Below the pieces are notes generated by a model. That model searched no databases. It was not told the origin of the DNA and was given only the letters and a program-made list of their open reading frames with translations. From NCBI GenBank assembly GCA_023254735.1, contig JALRKV010000131.1:1-40809 (forward strand): a stretch of 40,809 bases of DNA. The letters are read 5' to 3'. The translations under genes were made by a program, and so were the position numbers. The stretch's first letter is position 1, and the number at the start of each line of letters is the position of its first letter. Positions 1 through 8,781 of this stretch are shown here, piece by piece. Source of the DNA: Pseudomonadales bacterium. Lineage in GTDB: Bacteria; Pseudomonadota; Gammaproteobacteria; Pseudomonadales; Pseudohongiellaceae.

Positions 1-206
1 CCTTGCCTCGCCATTGCCTCGGCGAGAATGCCGCCACCGCAACCAATGTCCAACACCCTCTTTCCTGCGAGCGTCGTTTTCGAGGTCAGAAAGCCCATCC
101 TGAGTGGATTGATTTCGTGAAGTGGTTTGAATTCGCTCGTAGGATCCCACCAGCGTGCGGCGAGCGCCTCAAATTTTTTGATCTCTAATTCGTCAACATT
201 ACTCAT
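1..206 (-). CDS. ubiG: Ubiquinone biosynthesis O-methyltransferase UbiG (5' part only)
   Basis: Partial gene: the start codon (204-206) and about 68 codons are present, and the 3' end runs off the left edge. UbiG performs the two SAM-dependent O-methylations of ubiquinone synthesis, in the cytoplasm or at the inner-membrane face. The N-terminus reads [20 protein letters not shown], then a DP..EFKPLH.INPLR stretch, which is characteristic of UbiG, followed by SAM-binding motif I ([13 protein letters not shown]). It lies 33 bp upstream of nothing on its own strand but directly downstream of mtaD, which ends at 240, so the two are probably co-transcribed. The same mtaD-ubiG adjacency is known in Pseudomonas. 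The family assignment is firm; the rest of the protein cannot be seen. Confidence 0.93.
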   Translation of the reverse strand, partial: MSNVDELEIKKFEALAARWWDPTSEFKPLHEINPLRMGFLTSKTTLAGKRVLDIGCGGGILAEAMARQ

Positions 207-239
207 TGTTCATCCTGTAGGCGCGATTGCTCGAGGCTG

Positions 240-1592
240 TTAAGCGTTGTGTGCAATTTGATTTACGCGCAGCTGCCACTCTTGGGTTGTTTGTTTTAGC
301 TGTTGTTCGTCGATAGTTTGGAGTTTGCTATCGTAAAGCAGGGCTTCGCCGCTGCTCCAGACATGGCTGACCTGACTCGCCTGCGTCGAATAGATGAGCT
401 GCGACACGACATCATACAGTGGCATGCTGTTGATGCCGCTCAGATCAACAGCGCAAAGATCGGCAAATTTTCCGATCTCAAGACTGCCGATTTCGGCGTC
501 GAGGCCCATCGCTTTCGCGCCATTGATGGTCGCCATCGCTAATGCCGCGCTCGCTGGGACGGCGGTGGCGTCCTTGGCGACGGCTTTGCCGAGCTGCGCG
601 GCCGTGCGCATTTCAGAAAACATGTCTAAATCGTTATTGCTCGCGCAACCATCGGTTCCGAGTGCAACGTTGATGCCATGTCGAGCGAGCTTCTCAACCT
701 CACAAAAACCGCTAGCGAGCTTGAGATTAGATTCGGGGCAGTGGGCGACATGGCTGCCAGTCTCTGCCAGCAATTCAATTTCTTCCTGAGTGAGAGCGGT
801 CATGTGTGTGCAAAAAAGCCGCGGCGTGAGCAGCCCGAGCGCGTGCAGGCGAGCTAACGGGCGAATGCCATCGCTACGCTGCGCATCGTCCACCTCGGTC
901 TGAGTTTCATGCACATGCATATGAATAGGCAAGTCGAGTTCGGCAGCGAGCGTGGCGATCTTGCGCAGCGGTGCGTCTGAGACTGAATAGGGTGAGTGAG
1001 GCCCAAACGCGACATGCACTCGTTCACTCTGGCGATATCGATCGTGCAGGGCGGTGGTTTTGTTAATGTAGTCGTCTGCATCCTTCGCCCATCGTGTCGG
1101 AAAGTCGAGAACCGGGCATGCCAACTGAACGCGCAGTTTGGTCTCTAAAGTCACTTTCGCGGATTCATCAGGGAAGAAGTAATTGTCGGCAAAGCACGTT
1201 GTTCCCGAGCGGATCATCTCTGCGGCTGCTAGGCGCACGCCGGCATTAACGAATTCGGCGTCTGCAAGTTCGCCCTCTAATGGCCATATCCTCTCCTCCA
1301 GCCAAGCTTGCAACGGCATGTCATCGCCAACGCCGCGGAGCAGTGTCATGGCAGCGTGACCATGCGCATTTATGAGGCCCGGTATCAATGCATGACTGTC
1401 GAGACGCGTGGCGTTTTGAAGGGCGCTATCTGAGAGCATTGCTTCTGCGTCGATGGCCGGGATTAGGTGGCTTATGCGCCCTTCGGTAACAAACAGCGCA
1501 TAGTTCTCGAAAACGGTTTCGGCGGGAATAACAGGGACAATCCAGCGTGCAAAAACAACGAGATCGGGCGTTATCTTCGAGTTATCGGTCAT
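240..1592 (-). CDS. mtaD: MtaD/SAH-deaminase type amidohydrolase (TRZ/ATZ family)
   Basis: 450-residue cytoplasmic metal-dependent amidohydrolase. Family members deaminate 5'-methylthioadenosine and/or S-adenosylhomocysteine, feeding purine and methionine salvage. The barrel metal motif is NAHGHAAMTL (His77, His79); a second His cluster HMHVHET and the GTDGCASNNDLDMF segment carry the remaining ligands and catalytic Asp. The ATG at 1590-1592 gives the usual family length. It is followed on the minus strand by ubiG. In Pseudomonas aeruginosa mtnA (methylthioribose-1-phosphate isomerase) lies between mtaD and gyrA; here that space is non-coding, so the salvage context is reduced. Substrate preference among MTA, SAH and adenosine cannot be read from sequence alone. 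Confidence 0.88.
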   Translation of the reverse strand: MTDNSKITPDLVVFARWIVPVIPAETVFENYALFVTEGRISHLIPAIDAEAMLSDSALQNATRLDSHALIPGLINAHGHAAMTLLRGVGDDMPLQAWLEERIWPLEGELADAEFVNAGVRLAAAEMIRSGTTCFADNYFFPDESAKVTLETKLRVQLACPVLDFPTRWAKDADDYINKTTALHDRYRQSERVHVAFGPHSPYSVSDAPLRKIATLAAELDLPIHMHVHETQTEVDDAQRSDGIRPLARLHALGLLTPRLFCTHMTALTQEEIELLAETGSHVAHCPESNLKLASGFCEVEKLARHGINVALGTDGCASNNDLDMFSEMRTAAQLGKAVAKDATAVPASAALAMATINGAKAMGLDAEIGSLEIGKFADLCAVDLSGINSMPLYDVVSQLIYSTQASQVSHVWSSGEALLYDSKLQTIDEQQLKQTTQEWQLRVNQIAHNA

Positions 1593-1993
1593 TTCTATTC
1601 TCGTGGCTTAAGCTCAGCTTTCTAAAAGCGCGTAGTATAACCGCCATCGCTACCTGCTGTCGCTTAACGCGCTGAGACGTCGGGTTTCCTCCTGAATTCC
1701 TCCTGAGACTCACTGATTTAGACCTGCGGAAACCCGCGGTCTATGCTATCCTCCGATCTCATAAGTTGCAGTTAAGAGTTTGTGTCAAGGCGTCTTTTTT
1801 GAAGCAGAGAAAAAGTCCGCAGTGGGCTTTTTTAGAGGTCGCAGAAAAACTGCATCGTGGCCTCAAACTTGCGGCAGCAATTCTGAAGAACGGCGTTAAA
1901 AAAGAGCTGCAAAAAACAGCATGGCGGCCGCTATAAAAACAATAATTAGCGAAAGTTTTAGCAGAAAACCAGAGTGTTAGGAAAGTCAAGTCT
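1593..1993. promoter_or_regulatory. Divergent mtaD/gyrA intergenic region and gyrA leader
   Basis: A 401-bp non-coding gap between divergent genes. From left to right it holds two identical 10-bp direct repeats (TTCCTCCTGA at 1686-1695 and 1697-1706); a candidate gyrA promoter, TTAGAC (1718-1723), 18-bp spacer, TATGCT (1742-1747), whose spacer is an interrupted inverted repeat (1721-1741, GACC-T-GCGG / CCGC-GGTC); and a leader of about 240 nt rich in A- and T-runs with a terminator-like hairpin at 1810-1833. Nearer gyrA there is a small GCTG/CAGC hairpin around 1901-1920. Promoter strength, transcript start and any regulator are inferred. Confidence 0.45.
1810..1833 (+). terminator. Terminator-like (attenuator-like) hairpin in gyrA leader
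   Basis: AAAAAGTCC (1810-1818) can pair with GGGCTTTTT (1824-1832), including one G-U pair, across the 5-nt loop GCAGT, and a T-run continues to 1833. The shape is that of an intrinsic terminator, yet it lies 160 bp before the gyrA start and points into it, so partial termination or attenuation is possible. Much of the stem is A-U, so it may be weak. Confidence 0.35.
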
Positions 1994-4603
1994 ATGAGCG
2001 AGTTTGCCAAACAGGTACTGCCGGTAGCGTTGGAGAGTGAGATGCGTGAATCGTATCTCGCTTATGCAATGAGTGTCATTGTAGGAAGAGCGTTGCCCGA
2101 TGTTCGCGATGGTCTCAAGCCAGTTCATCGTCGCGTCTTGTTCGCGATGAATGTGCTCTCAAACGACTATAACAAGCCCTATAAAAAATCAGCGCGTATC
2201 GTGGGTGATGTGATTGGTAAATACCATCCGCATGGGGACACCGCTGTTTACGACACGATTGTACGCATGGCGCAAGATTTTTCGTTGCGCTATCCGCTCG
2301 TAGATGGCCAGGGTAACTTCGGTTCTGTCGACGGTGATTCCGCGGCGGCAATGCGTTATACCGAAATTCGAATGGCTAAAATCGCCCACGACCTGCTGGC
2401 AGATCTCGATAAAGAAACGGTCGATTTTTCGCCAAACTATGACGGTACAGAGCAAATTCCGGACGTGCTCCCTGCCCAAGTCCCCAACCTGCTCGTTAAC
2501 GGCTCGAGTGGCATCGCCGTTGGTATGGCGACGAATATCCCGCCACATAATCTAACAGAGGTTGTCGGAGGAGCCATCGCCTTACTCGATGACCCAGACA
2601 TTGGCATTGAAGGACTGATGGAGCATATCAGCGGACCCGACTTCCCGACCGCAGGCATCATCAACGGTAAAGCGGGGATTTTGCAGGCCTATCAGACGGG
2701 ACGCGGCCGCATCTATATGCGGGCACGGGCAGAGGTTTTGACCGACGAGAAGACGCAGAAACAAATGATCGTCGTTTCAGAAATCCCCTATCAGGTAAAC
2801 AAGGCAAGGTTGATTGAGAAGATCGCCGAGTTGGTTAAGGAGAAAAAGCTCGAGGGTATAACCGAGCTGCGTGACGAGTCTGACAAAGACGGCATGCGTA
2901 TTGTTATCGAGCTGCGACGCGGCGAGATGGGGGACGTGGTCCTCAACAATCTGTATTCCCAGACACAAATGCAGAATGTGTTTGGCATAAATATGGTTGC
3001 GTTAGTCGACGGTCAGCCACGGTTGTTAACACTGCGCGAAATCCTCGACGCGTTTATTCGGCACAGACGTGAAGTCGTTTCGAGGCGTACGACCTTCCTT
3101 TTGCGAAAGGCACGCGACCGAGGACATATTCTCGAAGGGCTTGCGGTGGCGCTTGCGAATATCGATGAGGTTATCGAATTAATTAAAACCTCGCCTTCAT
3201 CGGCAGAGGCTAAGGTTAAGCTTCTTGATCGCTCGTGGAAATCAGACAGTGTGCTAGCAATGCTAGGAGAAGTCGGCGCAGACGCGTGCCGACCAGAGGG
3301 ATTGGATCCCAAATACGGGCTAAGCGGTGCCGAATACAGACTGTCGGAGGAGCAGGCACAGGCGATTCTCGAATTAAGGCTACACCGACTGACGGGCCTC
3401 GAGCATGAAAAGCTCATCAATGACTACAAGGCACTACTCGAACAGATCGCTGATTATTTGGACATACTGGGTAATCAAGCGCGGCTATTAAGCGTTGTGC
3501 GAGAGGAATTAGAAAAAGTACGTGATGAATATGGCGATGAGCGTCGCACTGAGATTGTTGGTACGCAGCAGGATCTCACCGTTGAGGATTTGATCTCCGA
3601 AGAAGACCGTGTGGTGACGATTTCGAAAACCGGCTATGCGAAAACTCAGCCGCTGAGTGATTATGCGGCACAGCGACGCGGTGGGATGGGCAAGGCCGCT
3701 GCGGCTGTCAAAGATGAAGACCTCGTTGAGCATTTGCTAGTCGCGAGCACGCACGACACCCTGCTGTGCTTTACGAGCAGCGGTAAGGTCTACTGGCTTA
3801 AGGTGTACATGATTCCTATCGCTAGTCGCACCTCGCGAGGAAAACCACTGGTCAACATCCTACCTCTCGACGAAGGCGAGAGAGTGACGAGCATGCTGCC
3901 AATCAAGGAATACACCGAAGGTTCGTTTGTGTTTATGGCAACTGCTAACGGCACCGTGAAGAAGACGCCATTACCCAGTTTCGCACGGCAGCGAAGTGTA
4001 GGCCTTCGTGCCATCGAATTAGATGAAAACGATGAGTTAGTCGGCACAGCGGTTACGGACGGTACCAAAGATCTTATTCTCATGAGTACCTCTGGAAAGA
4101 CCATTAGATTCTCAGAACAAGATGTCAGAGCGATGGGAAGAACGGCGCGCGGTGTGCGCGGCATCAGGTTGGGTGCAGAGCAGCGCATGGTGTCGTTAAT
4201 GGTTGCAGATGACGAGAAACAGGTGCTCACGGTAAGTGAAAACGGTTATGGAAAGCGGACGAAATCCAGCGATTTCCCTCTGCGTGGCCGAGGAGGACAA
4301 GGCGTTATCGGCATTCAAGCGAGTGATCGCAATGGCGCAGTGGTAGGGTCTGTTCAGGTAACCGACAGCGATGAAATTATGCTGATCTCAAGTAAAGGCA
4401 CGATGGTCCGCACGCGCGTTGATGAGGTCTCTATCCAAGGGCGTAATACCCAAGGTGTACGCCTGATCCGCCTGAAGGAAGGTGAAAAGTTAGTGGGTCT
4501 AGAACGAGTAGACGAGCCCGCAGAGGATCTCGTTGAAGCGGTCGCCGATGTTAGTGACGAGAGCGGCGAAAGTAACGAGAGCGACGAGAGCAATGCCGAG
4601 TAA
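1994..4603 (+). CDS. gyrA: DNA gyrase subunit A
   Basis: 869 residues, close to E. coli GyrA (875). With GyrB it introduces negative supercoils; GyrA supplies the cleaving tyrosine and the DNA-wrapping C-terminal domain. The catalytic Tyr122 lies in [11 protein letters not shown]. The quinolone-resistance region [14 protein letters not shown] has Thr83 and Asp87 by direct count. The GyrA box QRRGGMG starts the C-terminal pinwheel, and the protein ends in an acidic Ser/Glu/Asp-rich tail ([15 protein letters not shown]). The start ATG at 1994 follows AGGAAAG. The end overlaps the prephenate dehydratase start by 11 bp, implying translational coupling. serC, which usually follows gyrA in gammaproteobacteria, is absent. 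Confidence 0.98.
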   Translation: MSEFAKQVLPVALESEMRESYLAYAMSVIVGRALPDVRDGLKPVHRRVLFAMNVLSNDYNKPYKKSARIVGDVIGKYHPHGDTAVYDTIVRMAQDFSLRYPLVDGQGNFGSVDGDSAAAMRYTEIRMAKIAHDLLADLDKETVDFSPNYDGTEQIPDVLPAQVPNLLVNGSSGIAVGMATNIPPHNLTEVVGGAIALLDDPDIGIEGLMEHISGPDFPTAGIINGKAGILQAYQTGRGRIYMRARAEVLTDEKTQKQMIVVSEIPYQVNKARLIEKIAELVKEKKLEGITELRDESDKDGMRIVIELRRGEMGDVVLNNLYSQTQMQNVFGINMVALVDGQPRLLTLREILDAFIRHRREVVSRRTTFLLRKARDRGHILEGLAVALANIDEVIELIKTSPSSAEAKVKLLDRSWKSDSVLAMLGEVGADACRPEGLDPKYGLSGAEYRLSEEQAQAILELRLHRLTGLEHEKLINDYKALLEQIADYLDILGNQARLLSVVREELEKVRDEYGDERRTEIVGTQQDLTVEDLISEEDRVVTISKTGYAKTQPLSDYAAQRRGGMGKAAAAVKDEDLVEHLLVASTHDTLLCFTSSGKVYWLKVYMIPIASRTSRGKPLVNILPLDEGERVTSMLPIKEYTEGSFVFMATANGTVKKTPLPSFARQRSVGLRAIELDENDELVGTAVTDGTKDLILMSTSGKTIRFSEQDVRAMGRTARGVRGIRLGAEQRMVSLMVADDEKQVLTVSENGYGKRTKSSDFPLRGRGGQGVIGIQASDRNGAVVGSVQVTDSDEIMLISSKGTMVRTRVDEVSIQGRNTQGVRLIRLKEGEKLVGLERVDEPAEDLVEAVADVSDESGESNESDESNAE

Positions 4604-5564
4604 CCCGGCGACCTCAGTTGCTTATTTAGGCCCCCAGGGCACCTTTTCCCACGCTGCAGCGATGGCGTTCTTCGAGGGCAAGTCGCGAAAAGGTTCCGAG
4701 CCGTGGCTGATGCAGCCCGCAGCGAATATCGAAGATGTGTTTGCAAGTGTTGAGCGCGGCGATGCATTATTCGGTGTCGTGCCAGTCGAAAATTCGACGG
4801 AAGGCGCTGTTAATAATACGCAAGACTGTCTGCTCAGTACCTCAGTAGTTATTGTGGGCGAAATTGTCATTCCCATCGTCCATAACTTGCTTGGACAGTC
4901 CGATCTCACCAACGAAAAGATCCATACTATAGCTTCGCATAAGCAGTCTCTTGCGCAGTGTCGGGGATGGCTAAGCCGACACTTTCCTCACGCGATGCTA
5001 CGCGAATGCGCAAGCAATGCTCAAGCTGCAGAGTTCGCGCAAAGTGAGGAGGGTGTTGCAGCTATTGCAGGCGAGTTTGCCGCACGAACTTATGGCCTCA
5101 CGATACTAAGCGCATCGATTCAAGACCACAGTCACAACCGGACTCGTTTTCTTATACTCTCGAAGAGCAGTGAAGCTTTCGATGATTCGCTTTCAGACAA
5201 ACTGGATAGAACAGGGAGTGTGAGTGAAAGAAAAACGAGTTTACTAGTAGCTACCGACAATAAACCGGGCGCGCTTTTCAGAATATTGGAGCCGTTCAAC
5301 GATCTGCAAATAGATTTATCGAAAATTGAAGCGCGTCCCTCAAAGCAGCGTGCATGGGAGTATGTGTTCTTCATAGATTTTATTATCGGCGCGCCATGTC
5401 ACGATGCGGATGCGCTTGAGCCGAAACTCTTCGCCTTGCTCCAGCCCCGAGCAACCTCTTTGCGCGTTCTAGGCAGTTATCCTTCTGCGAGAGCCTTGGA
5501 CGCGGCCGGTGAGGTCGATTCGGCTAGTAGAATCGCGCCCAACGTCGGGCGCGGTGGTCAATAG
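4593..5564 (+). CDS. pheA: Prephenate dehydratase with ACT domain, no chorismate mutase domain
   Basis: Converts prephenate to phenylpyruvate in phenylalanine synthesis. I chose the ATG at 4593, giving 323 residues beginning [18 protein letters not shown], because the dehydratase domain starts at once; an upstream in-frame start at 4533 would lie well inside gyrA. The catalytic Thr-Arg-Phe triad is at 184-186 (NRTRF). The C-terminal ACT regulatory domain has the GAL motif, but the usual ESRP phenylalanine-binding motif reads EARP (246-249). Gammaproteobacterial PheA is usually a fused chorismate mutase-dehydratase (P-protein); here the roughly 90-residue mutase domain is missing and the neighbouring TyrA domain does not carry one either. 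It overlaps gyrA by 11 bp and lies 2 bp before tyrA-aroA. Confidence 0.95.
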   Translation: MPSNPATSVAYLGPQGTFSHAAAMAFFEGKSRKGSEPWLMQPAANIEDVFASVERGDALFGVVPVENSTEGAVNNTQDCLLSTSVVIVGEIVIPIVHNLLGQSDLTNEKIHTIASHKQSLAQCRGWLSRHFPHAMLRECASNAQAAEFAQSEEGVAAIAGEFAARTYGLTILSASIQDHSHNRTRFLILSKSSEAFDDSLSDKLDRTGSVSERKTSLLVATDNKPGALFRILEPFNDLQIDLSKIEARPSKQRAWEYVFFIDFIIGAPCHDADALEPKLFALLQPRATSLRVLGSYPSARALDAAGEVDSASRIAPNVGRGGQ

Positions 5565-5566
5565 CG

Positions 5567-7840
5567 ATGACTAGGTTTGAAGATGTAAAGATACTCATCG
5601 TCGGATTAGGCCTCATTGGCGGGTCAATTGCGCGAGGGCTTAAAAGAAAAAATCCCAATCAACCTATCATTGCGTGCGATTGCGATAGAGCGCAAATGGC
5701 AGCTGCACTCGCATCGCAAGATGTTGATCAAGTGTACGATATCGATGCCCTTTCTGCAGCCTGCGCTGACGCTGATCTGGTTGTTATCGCACTGCCTCCG
5801 CTGGCCACGGCAGCCATTCTGCCGCGCCTAGAATCCTGTTGTAATGAGCGTTCAGTTCTTACCGATGTTGCGAGTGTAAAAGGCTATGTTGTTGCGGCGG
5901 CCGAAAAATTAGCAACTGAATTTTCGTCGAGATTCGTACCTGGGCATCCAATTGCTGGTTCGGAAAAAAGCGGTTATCTGGCGTCAAAGGGCGAACTTTT
6001 CGAAGGGCGAAACATTATACTAACCCCTCTTAAAAATAATTCATCCGAAGCGCTGCGACTCGTTACGGCGATGTGGACTACTCTTGGCGCGAACATGCTT
6101 GCCATGAGCGTTCCACATCACGACGAGGTTCTAGCAGCGACCAGTCACCTACCGCATCTCCTGGCGTATTCCATTGTCGATGTGCTCGCTAAGCAGGAGA
6201 GAAGTGGCGATATTTTCCGCTATGCAGCGGGGGGATTTGCCGATTTCAGCCGACTCGCCTCGAGCGATGCCCGCATGTGGTCTGACATTTTTGTCGCGAA
6301 TCGAGCAGCCAGTGCAGATGTGCTGGGCGCGATGATTACGGCGCTGCAAGCGCTTAAAACTGCGCTTGAAACATCTCCCGACACTCGTTTGGGTACAGAT
6401 CTACATGCGCTCTTCTCGGACGCTAAAGAGACAAGAGAGGCGTTTATCAATACACATTTTAATCCTACTGCGAACAAATCTATGAATGAAAAGTCTGTCG
6501 TCTTTATTGCAGGCCAGAGCATTGCAGACCAGAGCTGCGCGAATCTTCCCCAAGTAAAAGGCCGTGTCCGTGTTCCGGGCGATAAGTCGATTTCCCATCG
6601 TTCGATTATCTTCGGTGCAATCGCAGAGGGACGCACTGAGGTTAGCGGGTTTCTAGAAGGCGAGGACGCGCTGAACACGGTGGCAGCTTTTCGTGAACTA
6701 GGTGTGACAATAGTTGGTCCCGAAAACGGTAAACTCAGCATTATTGGCGTTGGTCGCGATGGTCTTTCTGCGCCGCGAAAGCCGCTCTACATGGGTAATT
6801 CTGGCACAGCGATGCGGTTGCTTTCTGGATTGCTCGCCGCGCAGCAATTTGACAGTGAGCTTACTGGTGATGAATCGCTGACTAAAAGACCCATGGCGAG
6901 GGTAGTAGAGCCCTTGCGCCTGATGGGCGCAACAATTGATGCGCAAGCAGGTGGCAGACCTCCACTGAAAATCGCGCCTGCGAAGTTGCACGGTATCCGC
7001 TACGCCATGCCGATGGCGAGTGCGCAGGTGAAATCTTGTCTTCTGCTAGCGGGGCTCTATGCCGACGGTGTAACCGAGATTTCGGAACCGGGTATATGCC
7101 GCGATCATACGGAAAGGATGTTAGAGGGATTTGGCTATCCGCTCACGCGCTCTGCCGACGGTTCGACTGTCAGCCTCGAGGGCGGACACGCATTAAAGGC
7201 GACAACTATCGATGTGCCAAGCGACATCTCCTCGGCGACTTTCTTTCTCGTCGCGGCCGCGATCTGTCCGGGATCAGACGTTGTGCTGGAACACGTGGGC
7301 ATCAACCCAACTCGAATAGGCGTGATAAATATTCTTAAGTTGATGGGAGCTGATATTAGCGTACTGAATCCACGTTCTGTTGGTGGCGAACCCGTTGCAG
7401 AGCTCGCGATTAAATATGCGCCACTGCATGGCATCACGATCCCCGAGTCGCAGATACCCCTGGCAATCGATGAGTTCCCAGCACTTTTTATCGCGGCGGC
7501 AACGGCCAAGGGAGAGACACACCTGCGCGGTGCAGAGGAGCTTCGCGTTAAAGAGAGTGACCGGCTTGCGGCAATGGCCGCCGGCTTGGAGCGCATCGGC
7601 GTGGACTGCGAAATGTTCCCCGACGGCATTAGTATTGCCGGGGACCCTGAGGTTCGCTTCGCTTCGGCCGAGATCGATTCGGAGGGTGATCACAGAATCG
7701 CGATGGCGTTTGCGGTAGCAAGCCTCCGAGCCGCCGGCGAGTTCAGGATTTTGAACTGCGCAAATGTTGCCACCTCGTTCCCTAATTTTGTCGAGTTGAG
7801 CTCAACGCTTGGCCTGGAAATACGCGTCGAGCATGTCTAA
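5567..7840 (+). CDS. tyrA-aroA: Fused prephenate dehydrogenase / EPSP synthase
   Basis: 757-residue bifunctional protein. The N-terminal domain (about 1-310) is a prephenate/arogenate dehydrogenase with a Rossmann loop GLGLIGGS (13-20) and the catalytic-His segment PGHPIAGSEKSG (125-136). The C-terminal domain (about 322-757) is 5-enolpyruvylshikimate-3-phosphate synthase: VPGDKSISHRS near residue 336, GNSGTAMRL, SAQVKSCLLLAGL, DEFPALFIAAA and the ELRVKESDRL motif. It therefore catalyses a tyrosine-branch step and the penultimate step to chorismate. The fusion is known from Pseudomonas and relatives. The gene follows pheA by 2 bp and overlaps cmk by 8 bp. hisC, usually present between pheA and tyrA in Pseudomonas, is absent. 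The reading frame is uninterrupted, so this is a true fusion. Confidence 0.96.
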   Translation: MTRFEDVKILIVGLGLIGGSIARGLKRKNPNQPIIACDCDRAQMAAALASQDVDQVYDIDALSAACADADLVVIALPPLATAAILPRLESCCNERSVLTDVASVKGYVVAAAEKLATEFSSRFVPGHPIAGSEKSGYLASKGELFEGRNIILTPLKNNSSEALRLVTAMWTTLGANMLAMSVPHHDEVLAATSHLPHLLAYSIVDVLAKQERSGDIFRYAAGGFADFSRLASSDARMWSDIFVANRAASADVLGAMITALQALKTALETSPDTRLGTDLHALFSDAKETREAFINTHFNPTANKSMNEKSVVFIAGQSIADQSCANLPQVKGRVRVPGDKSISHRSIIFGAIAEGRTEVSGFLEGEDALNTVAAFRELGVTIVGPENGKLSIIGVGRDGLSAPRKPLYMGNSGTAMRLLSGLLAAQQFDSELTGDESLTKRPMARVVEPLRLMGATIDAQAGGRPPLKIAPAKLHGIRYAMPMASAQVKSCLLLAGLYADGVTEISEPGICRDHTERMLEGFGYPLTRSADGSTVSLEGGHALKATTIDVPSDISSATFFLVAAAICPGSDVVLEHVGINPTRIGVINILKLMGADISVLNPRSVGGEPVAELAIKYAPLHGITIPESQIPLAIDEFPALFIAAATAKGETHLRGAEELRVKESDRLAAMAAGLERIGVDCEMFPDGISIAGDPEVRFASAEIDSEGDHRIAMAFAVASLRAAGEFRILNCANVATSFPNFVELSSTLGLEIRVEHV

Positions 7841-8522
7841 TTCCGTCATAACGATAGATGGCCCCTCGGGTTCTGGTAAAGGGACCATTGCTTCGCGGCT
7901 CGCTACACTACTCGGCTTTACGCTCCTCGATAGTGGGGCACTCTATCGTGTGCTCGGTCTCGCCGCGCAACGCGCCAAGCTTTCCCCCGATGCCGATAGC
8001 GAGGCGATCGCCGAACTTGCGAGTAGCCTAGACATCAGATTTGGCCGACCCAGCATTGATGTCCCATGGAGAGAGGGTTCTGTCTGGCTCGGTAATGAGG
8101 ACGTGAGTCTCGCTATTCGTAACGACGAAGCGAGTGCAATGGCCTCGCAGGTTGCAGCAATCCCCGCGGTGCGCACCGCATTATTGCAGCGTCAACGAGA
8201 TTTCCTGAGTGCCAATGGATTAGTCGCCGATGGGCGTGACATGGGAACAACTGTTTTTCCCAACGCGGCAGTCAAAATCTTCCTCACGGCGAGCGTCGAG
8301 GCGCGCGCCGAAAGGCGATATAAGCAGTTGATAGGTAAGGGTATTGATGCTATTCTGCCCGCCCTTTTGAGCGAGCTCCAAGCGCGGGACGCGCGCGATA
8401 CGCAGCGCAGTGCCTCGCCTTTGAGACCCGCGGAAGATGCCATCACGATAGATTCTACTGCGATGAGTATCGAGCAAGTTATGTCCCAAGTTATTGACTT
8501 AGTTAATAAAAGGCTAAGGTAG
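7833..8522 (+). CDS. cmk: Cytidylate kinase
   Basis: 229-residue (d)CMP kinase that phosphorylates CMP and dCMP with ATP in pyrimidine nucleotide recycling. The P-loop GPSGSGKG is at residues 10-17, followed by LDSGALYRVL, typical of the CMP-binding region; VADGRDMGTTVFPNA and the late RDARDTQR segment are the other family blocks. I used the ATG at 7833 (MSNSVITIDG) rather than an upstream TTG at 7809, since it matches the family start and overlaps the tyrA-aroA stop by 8 bp. The order aroA-cmk-rpsA is one of the most conserved in gammaproteobacteria. Confidence 0.96.
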   Translation: MSNSVITIDGPSGSGKGTIASRLATLLGFTLLDSGALYRVLGLAAQRAKLSPDADSEAIAELASSLDIRFGRPSIDVPWREGSVWLGNEDVSLAIRNDEASAMASQVAAIPAVRTALLQRQRDFLSANGLVADGRDMGTTVFPNAAVKIFLTASVEARAERRYKQLIGKGIDAILPALLSELQARDARDTQRSASPLRPAEDAITIDSTAMSIEQVMSQVIDLVNKRLR

Positions 8523-8781
8523 CGGGGCCAGGAATTGGATTTAGTTGCGGCTGAGGGCCTGTTGTGAAGCCAAAAGCTTTGAGCATGCGTGCGGTCAGCG
8601 TCAAGACGTCCACGACGTTAACACGATCAACGGATCCATTACGTCGATAGCCTGTACATCACCAGCATTGGTGCAGGCCTATTGAATTTTGTAACAACAC
8701 CGTCGCCGCTGGGGCACGGATAAGCGGGTCGCTTGTAAGGCAGAGCCTACGTTCGGCACGCGCAACTGAGATGGAAAAAGC
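8523..8781 (+). promoter_or_regulatory. rpsA leader region
   Basis: 259 bp between cmk and rpsA. A compact hairpin at 8651-8677 has CACCA/TGGTG flanked by CCTG/CAGG. The rpsA start is preceded by ATGGAAAAAGC rather than a canonical Shine-Dalgarno sequence. In E. coli the rpsA leader folds into several hairpins and S1 represses its own translation; a similar role here is an inference from position and the weak ribosome-binding site. No clear -35/-10 pair was recognised. Confidence 0.4.

Noticed and set aside
1759..2010. 83-codon minus-strand frame antisense to the gyrA leader
   Set aside because: It covers the gyrA start, has low-complexity composition from A/T runs and no recognisable domain.
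2234..2260. Thr at GyrA position 83 as possible quinolone-resistance mutation
   Set aside because: Thr83 is the natural residue in Pseudomonas and many other gammaproteobacteria; nothing shows it was acquired.
7809..7832. TTG start for cmk eight codons upstream
   Set aside because: The ATG at 7833 matches the family N-terminus and gives the usual short overlap with aroA.
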